A stretch of 64,000 bases of DNA, taken from Annona cherimola (taxonomy: Eukaryota > Streptophyta > Magnoliopsida > Magnoliales > Annonaceae). Each line of letters begins with the position of its first letter. Position 1 is the first letter of the stretch. The stretch covers positions 102,056,095-102,120,094 of the forward strand of contig CM059971.1 of assembly GCA_030490835.1 (NCBI GenBank), written 5' to 3'. The notes beneath the pieces are model-generated. The model did no database searches. It worked only from the letters and a program-made list of their open reading frames with translations, and was not told where the DNA came from. This document shows positions 34,034 to 46,725 of this stretch, piece after piece. Both the position numbers and the translations under genes were made by a program.

Positions 34034-37000
34034 ATGATGATTGGCGCGCAACCCCATCTCCTGAAATGGGGCGCTTTGAGGACCTATATCAATCTATCTT
34101 TTCACTCTCCTGCTTCAACCACGCTACCAAAACGCCGCTTCCCGATCCAAATCACCGCCTTTTCTGCTACCCCAACACTTGGCAGCGGCAGCCACGACTC
34201 CAGCTCTGTTTCTAAAGATTTCCTCGGCTTGTCCGACGACCAGCTGCTTGCGCAATGTGAGATGGACACCTTCAAGGCATCGGGCCCCGGAGGTCAGCAC
34301 CGCAACAAGCGTGAGAGCGCCGTCCGTCTCAAGCATGTCCCCACCGGCATCATCGCTCAGGTTCATTTCCTGCCTCCAATTCATTCCTGTGGATGATGTG
34401 TGATTAGCAATAGCCTAAGTTGTTGTCCATCGAAGCCGCTTGAGATTTTGTGTTTGTTCATGTCTCCTTGCGTCTGCGTTCTCCAGTTGAACCAATAGAA
34501 ATTACGGAAGACGTGCCCCCCGTATAAAACTATATAGTATTGACAAAATCAGAGACGGAGGAGTATACTGTTGAGTACATGTGCTTACATTTTCAAATAT
34601 CCATGCCCATTTTATTTGGGTGGCTGAAAACTGCTCACTGGATCAACTTTTTCATGTGCAAGCCACTCATACTGGCGCTACACATTAAATTCTGCATTAA
34701 TCACACTAATATATTCATATCATGCTACATGACACCTATGGAGTATGCACTGGGGACTTGCGTGCTTGATCTCAAAAGTCTAAGCATTGCTTAACTGCAT
34801 GGCTCACAATTCACGCATGCTTGCTTTCTGTTTATTCTGTGCTTTTTCAAGTTTTGTCAATCAAGAAATCTTCTAATCTTCCATCTTCTTTTCTGTATAT
34901 CAAATATTTATACTAGGACAGGCTGCAGAGGATAGGTCACAGCATATGAATCGGGCATCAGCATTAGTCCGTTTGCGAAATCTGTTGGCTCTTAAAGGTT
35001 ACAATAAGCTGCTTCCCATCTAGGTTTTTTCTTATTTGACCAGTGAATACAGAGCTTGGAGGTTCATGCAAGCACTTCTGTAATTTATATGATCTGCTTT
35101 TAGGACTGTTTTGACCTTCCATTATATTTGTTCATGTAAGACCCTTGGACCTTTCACTTTGTTTACATGTTTCGTGAAATGCACAAGAAAAAAGACTCTT
35201 GATTTTGCTTTGCAAACCAGAAAAATTACAAGGTAAATAAGACAATGAAAAAAGAAAGTAACTTGCACAATGCCTTAGTGTCACCACTTTATTCAAAATT
35301 TTGCACTTACCTGATTCAAAATTTCATAGTTGTTCAAATTTCAAATGCGATAAGCAGCACGAATTTTGACAGCATGCAATTACTATTTGGATCATGAATC
35401 TCACTATGACACTACATGTACTCACACAATCAGTTGAAGTTGGCTAAAATTTAATTATCAATCTGCAATTAAATTGAGTGGTAAGAACAAAAAGTCAGAT
35501 TTGTTTCCTACTTTCTTGGCTATTGAAATGTTTTGCCATTGCCCTCCCTGTATCCCTTGAAAATAACAGCATGTTTGGGTAGGTGTTTCCCACCAGAGTT
35601 ATTTCTGCTTCATTCTACCAAAACGTCTCTCTTCAATATGACAACATGTCAGTGGGCCTTGAATTTCCTTGTTCAAATATGTTATGCAAAGGAAGCGCAC
35701 ATTAAAATTTTAGGTCATCTAATCACTCTCTTTAACACTTGAACAGTCAAGAAATGGTCTGTGCCAGCTTCAATCACTTGGCTTTTGCAGCAATTTCCAT
35801 AGCAATATATTTGGTCTTTTTAGAACCTGACATTTCCCCCAAAAAAAATGACAATAATCAAAACAAAACAGCCGTACATCCTTCACATTTTTGTTACCTA
35901 TGCAAGGTTTCTCTATATTGAAATGGCAATGCATGTCAGCTGATAGGGAACCTCTTCTTTTACGGAACTAGTCAGGAATCCAGTAGATCTGGAAGATTAC
36001 AAGCCTCCACTTGAGCTTCTTCGAATTCTTCCTGCAAAGTCAACAATTAGAGGATCAGATGTTGGTTCCCAAATTGGACCAAATAACCCAAAGTTTACAT
36101 TGGTATCCATTCTGATTTCTCTCTTTGCTTGAATTCATATTGTGGTTTTCGTGAATAACCCAAAGTTTACACTTGTAAGTAGATCAGGATATTCATGCTT
36201 TCCTTTTCTTTTGTACAGGGAATGAAAGCTCTGTTGGATCTGATTTATGTGGTTGATGGTTCTGTATCAGATGCAGCGAAACTATTGGGGTATGTGAAAC
36301 AGTGATGCTTGAAACTTGTTTCCTGTTTAGCGTTTCATGAAACTATTGTTGCTACATTCTTTCCAAAAGAAATGTGTTTTGAATATGAATTTGATGCTTG
36401 CCTCTTGTTTTGTAGGTTAAGCACAGGTGCCCTTTCACGGTTAATATTATCAGATGATTCACTTCGAAAGGAAGTTAATGAGCTGAGAGCTTCTAAGGTA
36501 GAAATGACCAAGATAGTTGAATCTGTGATAGTATTACCTGTTTCTGTGTAAACCATGTTTCAAAACAGTAATTTTACCTGAGATATAAAACTTTCAATCA
36601 GATTCTGATAAATGCCCAATTATTTTAAAAATGCAGCATTCTTATAAGATTCCAATGTCTGCAAATATATTTTCATGTCCTTTTTGTGTGAATCATAGAA
36701 GAAATGAATAACTTCCTATTGGCAATGTGTGTATTCCTTCTGCACAATCTGTCATTATTCAGAGCTCATATTCAAGGCCTCAGAATACTCACATTGGCAA
36801 TGTGGGTTTTTTTAATGCAGTTTCACCTGTTCTTCTTCAGAGCTTGTCTTGTGTATTTGCACCATTCTCCACTGCTTCCTTGTGTTTGCCTTTCTTACTG
36901 CTGTCACAACATAGAATGCACCCATTCTTAGCATCGTTGATTTTTTGAATCATGTCTTGACAACTGTTGTTATTATCTTCTCCTTTTTCTTTTTTTGTTT

Positions 37001-37167
37001 GCATTGTTTCTCCACTCTACTTTTGGGCTTGTCTCTTTGAACATATTCTTTGACAGAAACAGGCTGAAAGCTTCCATGCTAATTACGCAAACTTCCTTCT
37101 AAGTATAAGAAATCGCATGAACAAGCAACTTCTTATCTCCATGTAGGGCATGAAGCCGCTCAAGTGA
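34034..37167 (+). CDS. Organellar class I release-factor-like protein (GGQ domain)
   Basis: Exons read as 34034-34360, 34922-34997, 35972-36102, 36219-36289, 36416-36497 and 37147-37167 (TGA), with matching phases, giving 235 aa. Residues 1-60 are Ser/Thr/Arg-rich and poor in acidic residues, as expected of an organelle transit peptide. The RF-1 domain follows, with [20 protein letters not shown] carrying the GGQ motif (residues 86-88) that hydrolyses peptidyl-tRNA. There is no codon-recognition domain, as in ICT1- and PrfH-like rescue factors. The C-terminal part ([20 protein letters not shown] and ending GMKPLK) resembles a plant-specific extension; from memory it matches the At1g62850-type protein. 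The exact role, either ribosome rescue or termination, is inferred. The exon 3 end (AATAACCCAAAGTTTACA) is duplicated in the following intron. Confidence 0.9.
36082..36171 (+). repeat. Exon-end duplication with a second splice donor in the GGQ gene
   Basis: AATAACCCAAAGTTTACA occurs at 36082-36099 (end of exon 3, donor gtatcc at 36103) and again at 36154-36171, followed by CTT and the strong donor gtaagt (36175). Both copies spell the same residues in frame locally. Using the second donor would keep intron sequence containing an in-frame TGA at 36130-36132. Confidence 0.8.
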
Positions 37168-37961
37168 GATCAGATTTATGAGAGACCATAGACCAGGGTG
37201 GTTTGCTTTTGAAGAGGGAAATGGTAGAATACAGCCTCCTGCAGAGCTGTTTTCACTCTTCCGTCCACAGTTGGAATGGTCTCAATTTTTTTTTCCTTGC
37301 AGTTCAGCAATATACATCCACTTGCTTGTTCACAAAATTTTTTGTAACAAAATATAGATGGACCATTTTTTTTTCATGCTTTTTCTGTGTATCTTTTAAC
37401 CTTGAATATTTTTAACAACACCTTTTTATGGATCTGTCAGATTGATAGTGACTGGCAACATCCGTTCATCAGATTTGGAGGACCATTCCTTTGATGGCTA
37501 CAGGCCCATTGCATGGCGTACCAATCAGGCTTCTAGTTCTGGAGGATGTGTGGTGGGTCATGTTGCCAGCAAATCAGTGATTTCGACCTACATACACGTT
37601 GCAACTATTTTATGATTATTGGCCCCCACCCCCCCAATAATATGATAAAATGTAGGTACACTTACCCAATCTAGCCAGCAATATTTCCCATTCTGAGATG
37701 CAAATCTTCCGAGTGGGTGGTTGAGAAAATTAATGCCAGGTCCACGGATTTGATTACCAAAATACAGAAGATGATTGGGACATGGGCCCAACGTTTATGT
37801 GTTTTAAAAGCAAAGCAAGCCATTAAGAAATCTGGGGCCCAGCAATTGCATCGTGTTTCCGTTATTTTATTGGGCGCATGGAATTTCGATGATTGTGATG
37901 TGAATGCACAAAAACAGCCGAGATAAGGGAAGATAAAGCTGCGGAAGCGTCCAATTTCCAG

Positions 37962-37993
<32 letters not shown>

Positions 37994-40900
37994 CTCCCAG
38001 GAGTTGACAGTTCGAAATGAAGAAATCGATTGCAATCTTCGCTTGTTTAATATTATCCAACCAAATATCATGAGCGAAGCTACGTTTGTCTGCCCATCCG
38101 ATGGAAAAACGTCCCATGACAGCTGACTTTGGTCCACTGCCACCATCTGCTTGCGTCTTATCGCAACCAACTCAGTTATTAATACTTTCCAATAAAAAAA
38201 AAACTCAGTTATTAATATTTCACGTGTACATGCTTTTTTAAAATATTACGTAGTTGTGAATTTGTGATCACATACACTCGTGTGTTCTATATATTTTTTA
38301 CTCTTTTTTTCTTATTTTTATGTAGGTCTGTGTATCATATATCGAATTTTTCCATTTTGGCTTCTTATAAAAAAAAAAAAAAAAATTTTACCGAAACTTC
38401 TTGTAAAAATTGGGTGTGTAGGATCATGACCCATATATACTTTTATATATGAATAGCTTCTCAAGAGTTTACCTTGGGAAATGGTTTAAAAAGTTACATA
38501 TGCCACCTCTTTTTCAATGCATCTAACATGGCATGATATTTTAACTATTTACTGACTCCATTCCGTTGTCATTTATACAGTACAGGAAATTTTTAGTTTT
38601 TAGCAACCAAAATTTTCTTGCAAAAAGAAAATAGTAATTGCAAATAGTTGCTGGTATATGTCATATAGCAACTACAAGATAAGAAATTTTGATGCCAATA
38701 GTTAATAATTTTTCTACTCAAAACGACCAAATTTTGCTTTGCTTATGAAAATATTATCATAAGAAATATTTCCCTGCTTATGGAAGCATCACAGCTACAT
38801 GACAAAAGACTATTATGTATTGGAATATTAAAATATCATATTAGAAATAAGAAAAACAATATTCAGAATTGAAAAGGTAAGATTATTATATTCTGAGAAA
38901 TGAGAACAGCACAAAAATGCTTCCCAATAATACACTTGTATTCTACTGCTATTCAAGCGGTCCATACTACATCATGTATAGCATAATCACCACAACAAAT
39001 TTTGTTTCATGTAACTAATGTTTTATTCACATATAATATGTATTTGGCTGTATAAATGTATTTTTTCTACGATTAATTGTTCGACTATAAATAGTTTGTT
39101 ATTTATTGAGTTATGGGATATAATTAAATTTAGTCCTTTTTTTACATTAAACGCAATAAAAAATAACGTTTAATGTAGCTATTTCAATTTCGCTCCAAAT
39201 AGTAATCAAACTTTTAACTACAATTAATATAATACTTGGCTGTATATGGTATTTACTGCAGCCAAAATAAAACTCGGCTGCTAAAAGGTTATAATAATTT
39301 TTTTTATACATTTATCATGCATCCGCTTTGCTAATTTGCCGTATCGATCAAAGAAACAAAGTTAAAGTTGATCTTTATGCATAATGAAATTTCTCTGTCA
39401 CCCAACGAAAGCTGTGCCAGGTAATACCGAAGCTTTATCGTCGATTTGCCTTTTCATACAAACCCGGCATCAAGGGAATTGAGGTTGGTTAAACAGCTAG
39501 TTTTTTTTTTTTTTTTTCGGTAAGGGCCCAGCCGTGCTAATTAAGAGGATCACTTTAATGATGATATCATGCATGCAAGTATTTATTTACTGCTGGTCCG
39601 ATCACAGTACGAAGCTTGCAATAGCAGGAGATGGGAGATATCAATTAACCATGATGCTGCCGTTGACAATGAGGCCTCGTATCATACTTCCATTATTGTT
39701 CTTGGCAGTAATATTTGGAAGCTGCAAAGCTGCATGCTATTGCTCTCTCCAATCACTATTTCTCTCTCCAATCACGTGGTCCATAACATTTTTTAAATGC
39801 GATGAGCACCTGAGAAGAATATATGACCACATGCATCAAATGCAAGATCGAGGTTGACTTGCCTTGCTAGGGTACAGATCGATACTCCACTTTTATTAAA
39901 TTGCATAATCGGAAGTTCGAATTTTCTGATGATGGGGGCGGGGATGCTGCATCCGAATTTGTTGAGTAGTGTCTTAAAAGGAAGGCCTCGCATGTCTACA
40001 TGAGAAGATGGGATGGAATTCGGAGCTGAGGTAGAACAGAGCCTCTTGCATCCCTCAGTACTCTCGTCTTCCCATAAAGAAGAAGAGAATTGGCGCGGGC
40101 TCTACACAGGCCACGCATGTACCGGAGTCTTCAAATAGACCGAAAAGCATGCGATCATTCTCACCATATAATTCTATCTGGCTATTTGAATTTGGCTCCC
40201 CATCTTTTTGCAATTTCGTACATTTCTCACTGTGACTGTTTGAGTTTGCAAAAGCATTCTCACTTGTGAGCATTTTTTTTATAGTCCTTGTGGAAATATA
40301 TAAAAGTAGGAAAATGATAGTGCGAATTTTTTTGAGAACTTAGAGAATGACGTAATATATGATTGTGTAAGGATTAAGAATGAAGAAACTAAAGTTAAAA
40401 TAATATATTAATGATAGAAAAAATACACAAAAATTAATTAAAACGTATAATATAAAAAGTAGAGTGTTTTAATAATTGAGAAATTAAATTGTATCACGAA
40501 GTAGTGTTAATTGTTTTCTTCTATTTTTTTAGCCAAAAACATTCTATTTAACTTTAAAAATTTTAAAATAGTTTGCGTACACTCATCTAAGTGATTAGTG
40601 GGGCCAACAAGTGTATGTAAGAAAGATAAACGTAAAACCTCATGTAGTTGAACCCCTTAAGCTAAAATTAACCGCATGAATTTAGACCTTTTTAAATTTC
40701 TTCTACAAGTTTATAGGAAACACTGGTGTGGAATAGGAGTATTTGCAGGGCCCACTGGGTGATAAGGGCCTGGAAAAAAATTTCGTTATCTTTTTTTTAC
40801 TTATGTGATTTGACGCCTAAATTATTTAACAATCATATTTCAGTTATTATTAATATCTTAATCAATATTTCAAAAAAAATACAAAAATCTTATCTATTTT

Positions 40901-41848
40901 ATCATTATTCTCTCGCCTCTAATAATTAACCATATTATATTGGCTCATTCTCACCAAAAAAATTTCAAATTTTTTTCCCTCTTGGTACCAAAATCTACTA
41001 GTTGCCTTCTAGCAGTTGGGGAATGCCAGGATTATAAATGCGTCTGATTGTAACATCAGCTATCGCAATATATAAAATACTAATAAACACTATAGGTAAT
41101 TTAAAAAATTAAGAAATATACTTATAATACTCCGACTGTAAAAAGTGTGTTATTTGTAAATGATGCTTTTTTTCTGTTGACATGATATTTATTTCATTAT
41201 GATTAATTTCGTGGGCGACAGTGCTGGGCGCATAATAGTTTTGAGAATCGATGGTAGAAAAATGGCATAGTAATCGAAAAAGACATTTTCCATGTGGTTA
41301 GTATTTAGCGAGCAAAAACGATGAGCAAAGTGCGCGTGAAATTCCACGGGGCTGCCGAGTTGCTTCTTGCTTGTCTGTTTGTTCCCCAGCACGTGATTCC
41401 GCTGCCCTTCGAAATCCACGCTCCTGCTTGGTGGGCCCCCTCATCACCCATTCTCATCTCTCTTCCTCGCGCTTTCTTTCCTCTCATCAAATCAATGCCC
41501 TTAGTTAGGTATTTGCAGAGCTGGAGCGTTCCATTTACCACAACTTCATAGTTCGGCAGCGTTCGGAGGGATGGACTGTCGACGAGAGAGTTCGAGGACG
41601 AACAGATTGGATGAGAAATGGTATTGCCCACGGAAATGACAGATTACGCTGGGTTTGCCTTGGTAACAGGCAAACGTTTTTTTTTTTTAAAAAAAAAAAA
41701 AAATCACTCTTCCCCGGACCCCTCTCAATGTAATTGGTGCATTTGCTATTTAATTATTTTGTCTATTAATTCTTTTGCATCAGAGTTATTTTTCTGCAAC
41801 TTCTCGTATAATTATTCAATCAATTACAACTCTATTTTTTACTTTGAT

Positions 41849-42120
41849 GGGGTGTTTGTTAAATAAAACAAAATTTTCACCATTCACAACTATCATATTT
41901 TTTAATTATTTATTCACTTTTTTTCATATAATTAGATTAATTTTCAATCATTTTTTATACAACTAGTCAGCTATTCATATATGTCACCTATGTATTTTAA
42001 CTTTGTTTTACTTATTCCTCGTCACTACTCATGTCATATTATATTATTTTATTCTGTTTTAAAAACTTTTGCACTAAAATCTTTACTATTAAAAGTTTTA
42101 TCACTTTCCAAAACATCTCT
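41849..42120 (-). mobile_element. Tourist-like MITE, minus orientation
   Basis: The left end is GGGGTGTTTGTTAAA and the right end is CAAAACATCTCT. The interior has mirrored family landmarks: ACTATCATATTTTTTAATTA, a central CACCTATGTATTTTAACTTT and AAAAGTTTTATCACTTTCC. No clean TAA duplication was found. Confidence 0.6.
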
Positions 42121-43480
42121 TATTTTTAATCTTTCCAGTCATATATTATCACTTCACAAAACACCATTGGTTTTTAATCTTTCCTATCATATAATATTTA
42201 TGCTCCCCTCCTTTTTTTCCCATCCCCATCCTTTTACTTTTTACTTTTACACCTTTGTAGATGGAGATAAAAAATAATATTATAAATGAGAGAAGTAAAA
42301 TTATTATGTATTTAAGAGATAAGAAATTAAATGGGTAATCAAGCAAATGAACGTTGATGTGTATTGAAAAATAAGTAATTATGTGAGAAATAAAAAAGTA
42401 ATATTTAAAATAAAAAATAGTATTAGAAATAAGAAAAAAATAGTGGAAATGGGGAAGCGAGGATGAAAAAAAAAAAATTAAGTGTTGAGGTGATTCAACG
42501 TTGAAAATAGATAGCATGACCATGTAAACAGTGATTAGAATATGAAAACAGCAATGAACAGAGTAAGATGTCAAATCAAGGTAAAAAAGGTTTGCTACGA
42601 GAGGTATAAAAGTGTGCTCCCTGCTTCATGGGATTAAAATAGTGGAAATGAGGAAGAGAAATAGAGTGAATCTAACAGCGGTAGAATGAGAATGAAAAAT
42701 AAATAAGATAGGTATATAAAAATATATAAAAGAGATTGAAGCGTGATGAAAAAATATATGGTAGTTGGATGTTTACTTTTCAATTGCCCATTCCTGTTTT
42801 CGTCGTCGCAGTCAGACCAAATTGTCCCTACTCAAGAGCCAGTGTCAACATCTATATGTCAAGCACTTTAATCATAAATCTATTTTCAACACATCAATTG
42901 CATCTTTTTTTTTCGAATTATAATATTCTCTAAACAAAATTTCCCATGCATGTATCAACTATCAACTGGTTCATCACTTTCTCGACTGATTGATAAATTT
43001 ATAGAAAAACAATTAAGATATCTAGCACATTATTTTTGAAATTTCAGTGGCTATATCAAGGCTTGTTCATAAGTATCTAATTAATGATATTGGATTTGGA
43101 CGAGAGTGTTGAATAAAGAAAGATTATTGTGATAAAAAATGAAATTTTGTAGGGAAAACGAGAGAAGTGTACTGGAAGTGATAAAAATAAGATTATTAAG
43201 AATTGAGAAATGAAATACTTAATAAAAGTATTTAATACGTGACAATTCTTCTTGGGGATGGAAAAATTCTGATCCTATTACATCTAATATGATTTTTTTT
43301 TTTTTGGAGATAAATGTAATGTGATAGTTTTGAATAAACAAGTCAATCGAGTTCGAGTCCTCTTGGAATCAAGACATCAGCTGACGTAAATTTGTTTTTA
43401 CACATTTAATTTTCAGCTTGAATTCCAAAAAGTCTAATAAATTAGTAAAGCTACATTATGCGCAATTTACTGACAAACAG

Positions 43481-43804
43481 AGGGTTTATTTGGCATTTAT
43501 ATAAACTATGCCAATTTAAAACTTTTTTTTTATCTAAAACGTTTTACTTTTTTAAAACTATTATATATTTATAATAATTTATTCATGTATTTTTACAAAG
43601 TTGTCATGTTTGTCAATCGTTTATTTACAATTATCTATACAATCACTCTATTTATTTTAATTTTATTTTTTACTGTTCATTACTACTCTTATGATATTAC
43701 ATCACTTCTCATATTTTAAAAAGTTTTCTTTCTCGTCAAACAAAAATTAACGAAAAATTTATATTCAAATTTTTTAAAAAAATTATTAAATCTGAAACAC
43801 ACTT
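43481..43804 (-). mobile_element. Tourist-like MITE, minus orientation, degenerate
   Basis: It starts AGGGTTTATTTGG and ends CTGAAACACACTTTA. The centre has TTTATTTTAATTTTATTTTT and TACTGTTCATTACTACTCTT in family order. The edges are approximate. Confidence 0.55.
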
Positions 43805-44869
43805 TAGGATTAAAATTGTATCAATTTTCCATGTGGCCAAGAAAAAGTTTGGATACATAACTTTTTGTGATGGATAAATTTTTGTGTAAAAATAAGAAAG
43901 AAAATATCTTAATAATTGTGTGATTGATATAAAACAATAAGTGTAAATTTTAAATAAATAGATTAGTTAAAAAGAATAATAACTGAAATATAAAAATAAA
44001 GTTGGAAAAAATAACATTATTGAGTTGTTAAGGGCCTGGTTTAAATAATACAAATTTTTTGAATGGAATATGCATCTAAAATGAGAACGTAATGATGTGT
44101 ATTGGTACGGCTAAAACCAGACAAACCAGCCGTTGACAATCCCAAAACATTTCACATGCTGATCCTTACGTCCAAATGCAATCTAGCGAAAACCAGGCTT
44201 GCAAAGCATCCGTCATCCGTTTGGCATGTATTGATCACTGCAAACCTCCACACAAGAAAAAGACACACCCATCGGACCATTGATAAAGACCCACACCTAT
44301 TGAACGGTCCAGATCGTAAATGGGAAATGACGGTGAAAAGACTCGAACCCACCCCACTTCTCCACGAACCAAAGCAATGTCAGGAGAAGAGAAGGCGTAA
44401 ATAGAGGGACGTTGTCATTATTTGGTACGGCTAGTAATTAAAAATGTAAGATTTGCAATTAAATACGCGGAAGAGCATGAGGATTTGTTTTGTACTCTAG
44501 CTGCCCCTCACAGTCCATACACGTGCAGTCGGAAATCAGCCACGCCTCACGCATTATTTCAAACAAAAAAAAAACTGACAAGGGACAACCGCTCCGAATG
44601 ATGGCAGCTACTACTTCAATCATATAGCTGGTGAACATTTGAATCAGATCACGTAGCTATTTTGTCACGCCCTTACATTCGACGGGTGCAGAATTTCAGA
44701 CGGATGAGTATGGTGTAAAACGCTGTAGCAGGGTAGGAATGAGGATGTTGCAAGGGTGTTTTCACTGTTTTGTTTGGAGGGAGTTTTGATTTTATATTGT
44801 CAGGGGCGCCAACATTAACCCTAGAAATCTCAGTAGTGTAATGAAGAACTGTCAGATCTTTTGACTGCC

Positions 44870-44988
44870 ACTCCACACTCTCTCTGCACTGTAGATTCAC
44901 TGCATATTTCTCTTATCTTCAATCATAAAACCTCCTTCAATCCATCTCGCCGTCTTCAGCTCATCAATCTCAGCAGTGTTAAATTCAG
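44870..44988 (+). promoter_or_regulatory. Possible 5' UTR exon of the STICHEL gene
   Basis: A pyrimidine-rich block (ctccttcaatccatctcgcc) ends at a good donor, AAATTCAG/gtaattt (44989). The sequence up to the start codon at 46726 then looks intronic and T-rich. Distance and composition fit a leader exon with a long 5' UTR intron, but there is no transcript evidence. Confidence 0.4.
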
Positions 44989-46725
44989 GTAATTTTTCCC
45001 CTTCATAAGAAATTTCAGCGACGAAACCAAGATCGCATTTCTGGTATTTTCAAGCTGAATGTGGCATTGTTTATTTTCTATTTCTGAGGTATTTCGTCAC
45101 TCCATCTCCAAATTCTGAAGCCATTGTGCGAGTTAAAATCCTTTTTTTTTTTTTTTTTTTTCCCTTTTTTGGTGAATCTTTCTTCTGAGTTTGAGCTGCT
45201 TGATCAGCTCATTTCCTTTTCTCCTGAGATATTCTGAGCTCTTTTTTCTTTTTCCTTTACTTTATCATCTCTTTTCGTGAGGCAGTATCCGAAGGACCCT
45301 ATGAATCGTCTTTGATTGATTAGTTACGATAATTGCAAATGCCTCTTTTGGTGCTTGATTCAAGTGTCTCATGCGTATTCCAATTTCTGAGCTGCTTCTG
45401 TAGCGCATTCATAATCTCTTGCTTTCCATCCTCCTCGTTCTTCTTTTTCTTCTTCGAAGTTTCCCTGTTCCCGCGTCTTAATTAAACCAATGCCAAAACC
45501 CACATAACACTTCTAGCAAATTGCACACTTTTATTCGTTATCTTTTCGATCTTCAGACTGTTAGATCAGTCGGTTTCTTAATTGCGAAGATCCTGGGTAT
45601 GTTAAGATCTTCTTTACGTTTATTATCGTGGGTAGTCCTAACTCGTCTATGGCGATTGGGTCTCATGCAGTGGGTAGGCTGTGCGATTTCTCTTCTTCAT
45701 TAAATCCATCGAAACCGTTAGTTTGGATGGGATGCCTACAGATGTCATCGCTATAGGCGAATGTTTTGGTTGCATAGGTATAAAAAGAATGAGACGGTGT
45801 TCCGATTAGTTTTAATCCAATGTAACGAAGCTTCAGAGGCTAGTGTGTAACTCCCACGTATGAAGCTTAGGCATTCCTCGTTGATTGAAACTTGATTGCT
45901 GGAATCTGAGGATTCCATGATTGGAGCTCTTGTCCTTCATCTTCTTTCCTTGTTGCTTACCTCACGGCTCGCATTTGATACTTTGACTGCATATCTACTG
46001 TCTCAGATTTTGGTTTATTTCATACGAGTTCTGTAACCCAGTTCTTTAACATTATGCTGGCAGCTCATATAACTTAATCATTAGCACTGTGGCCTTGTCA
46101 TCCGAGAGATAGGAATTTCAATGTCGTCATCAATTGCAGAGTTTTCTTTGGTTATTTTGCCTTGATCAATATGCTGACGTGCATTATGGATTTTAGTCAA
46201 CTGGGATAAGAGGGTTTCACTTGAAACATTTATAAGGATATCCTGATGTTAATTTCACGTTTTACGGTTGACTTGAGTCCCTCTATTTGTTGTCTGTGCT
46301 TGGAAGTGTTCAAAACCTATAAACGTTTCTTTTTCATCTGAGTTGTCTATCTTGTAATGCTAGAAAGAATTTTTTTTTATTTGCTCACCGTTGGTCTGCT
46401 CTTTAACTATAGTAAGTAACAGGTTTAAGCATTTGAAATAGATTCTTACCTTTACTTCTACTTTTGCCCTTTTTTGTATTTCTTAATCACTCTGCAGATG
46501 TATATCTGACCTTCTAATTGGCATGCTGTCTGCTAATGGTTTAGGCATTGCTCATTCCAAACTGGATTCTGAGATCAAATTGGTAAAAAGAAGCGCTTCA
46601 ATAGATTAGAAGGAACTTGCTTGTGGTATTTGAGTGGTAACTGAAATGCAAACATGAATTTATCTTTTTGAATATTTCTTCATTTAAACGGGCATTTGGG
46701 CTTGTACTTTTCAAGCTCAATAGAA

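Larger units (their letters stand above)
37168..44850. other. AT-rich intergenic region without a supportable gene
   Basis: The first part is the 3' end of the GGQ gene transcript. The rest is AT-rich and carries poly(T) runs (37964-37993), short A runs and degraded MITE copies (about 40290-40500, 41849-42120, 43481-43804 and about 43850-44060). Short open frames at 39534-39857, 41321-41551 and 44102-44404 have no recognisable family features. I see no tRNA, rRNA or microRNA hairpin that I could defend. Confidence 0.5.

Noticed and set aside
39534..39857. 107-codon frame with a hydrophobic stretch, possible small secreted protein
   Set aside because: It has no recognisable family or splice context and lies in repeat-rich AT-rich DNA.
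43340..43360. GTTCGAGTCC, a tRNA-like B box that might mark a SINE
   Set aside because: No convincing A box, cloverleaf or bounded element was found around it.
44102..44404. 100-codon frame upstream of the STICHEL region
   Set aside because: It shows no conserved motif and no promoter or splice support, so chance is the simplest explanation.
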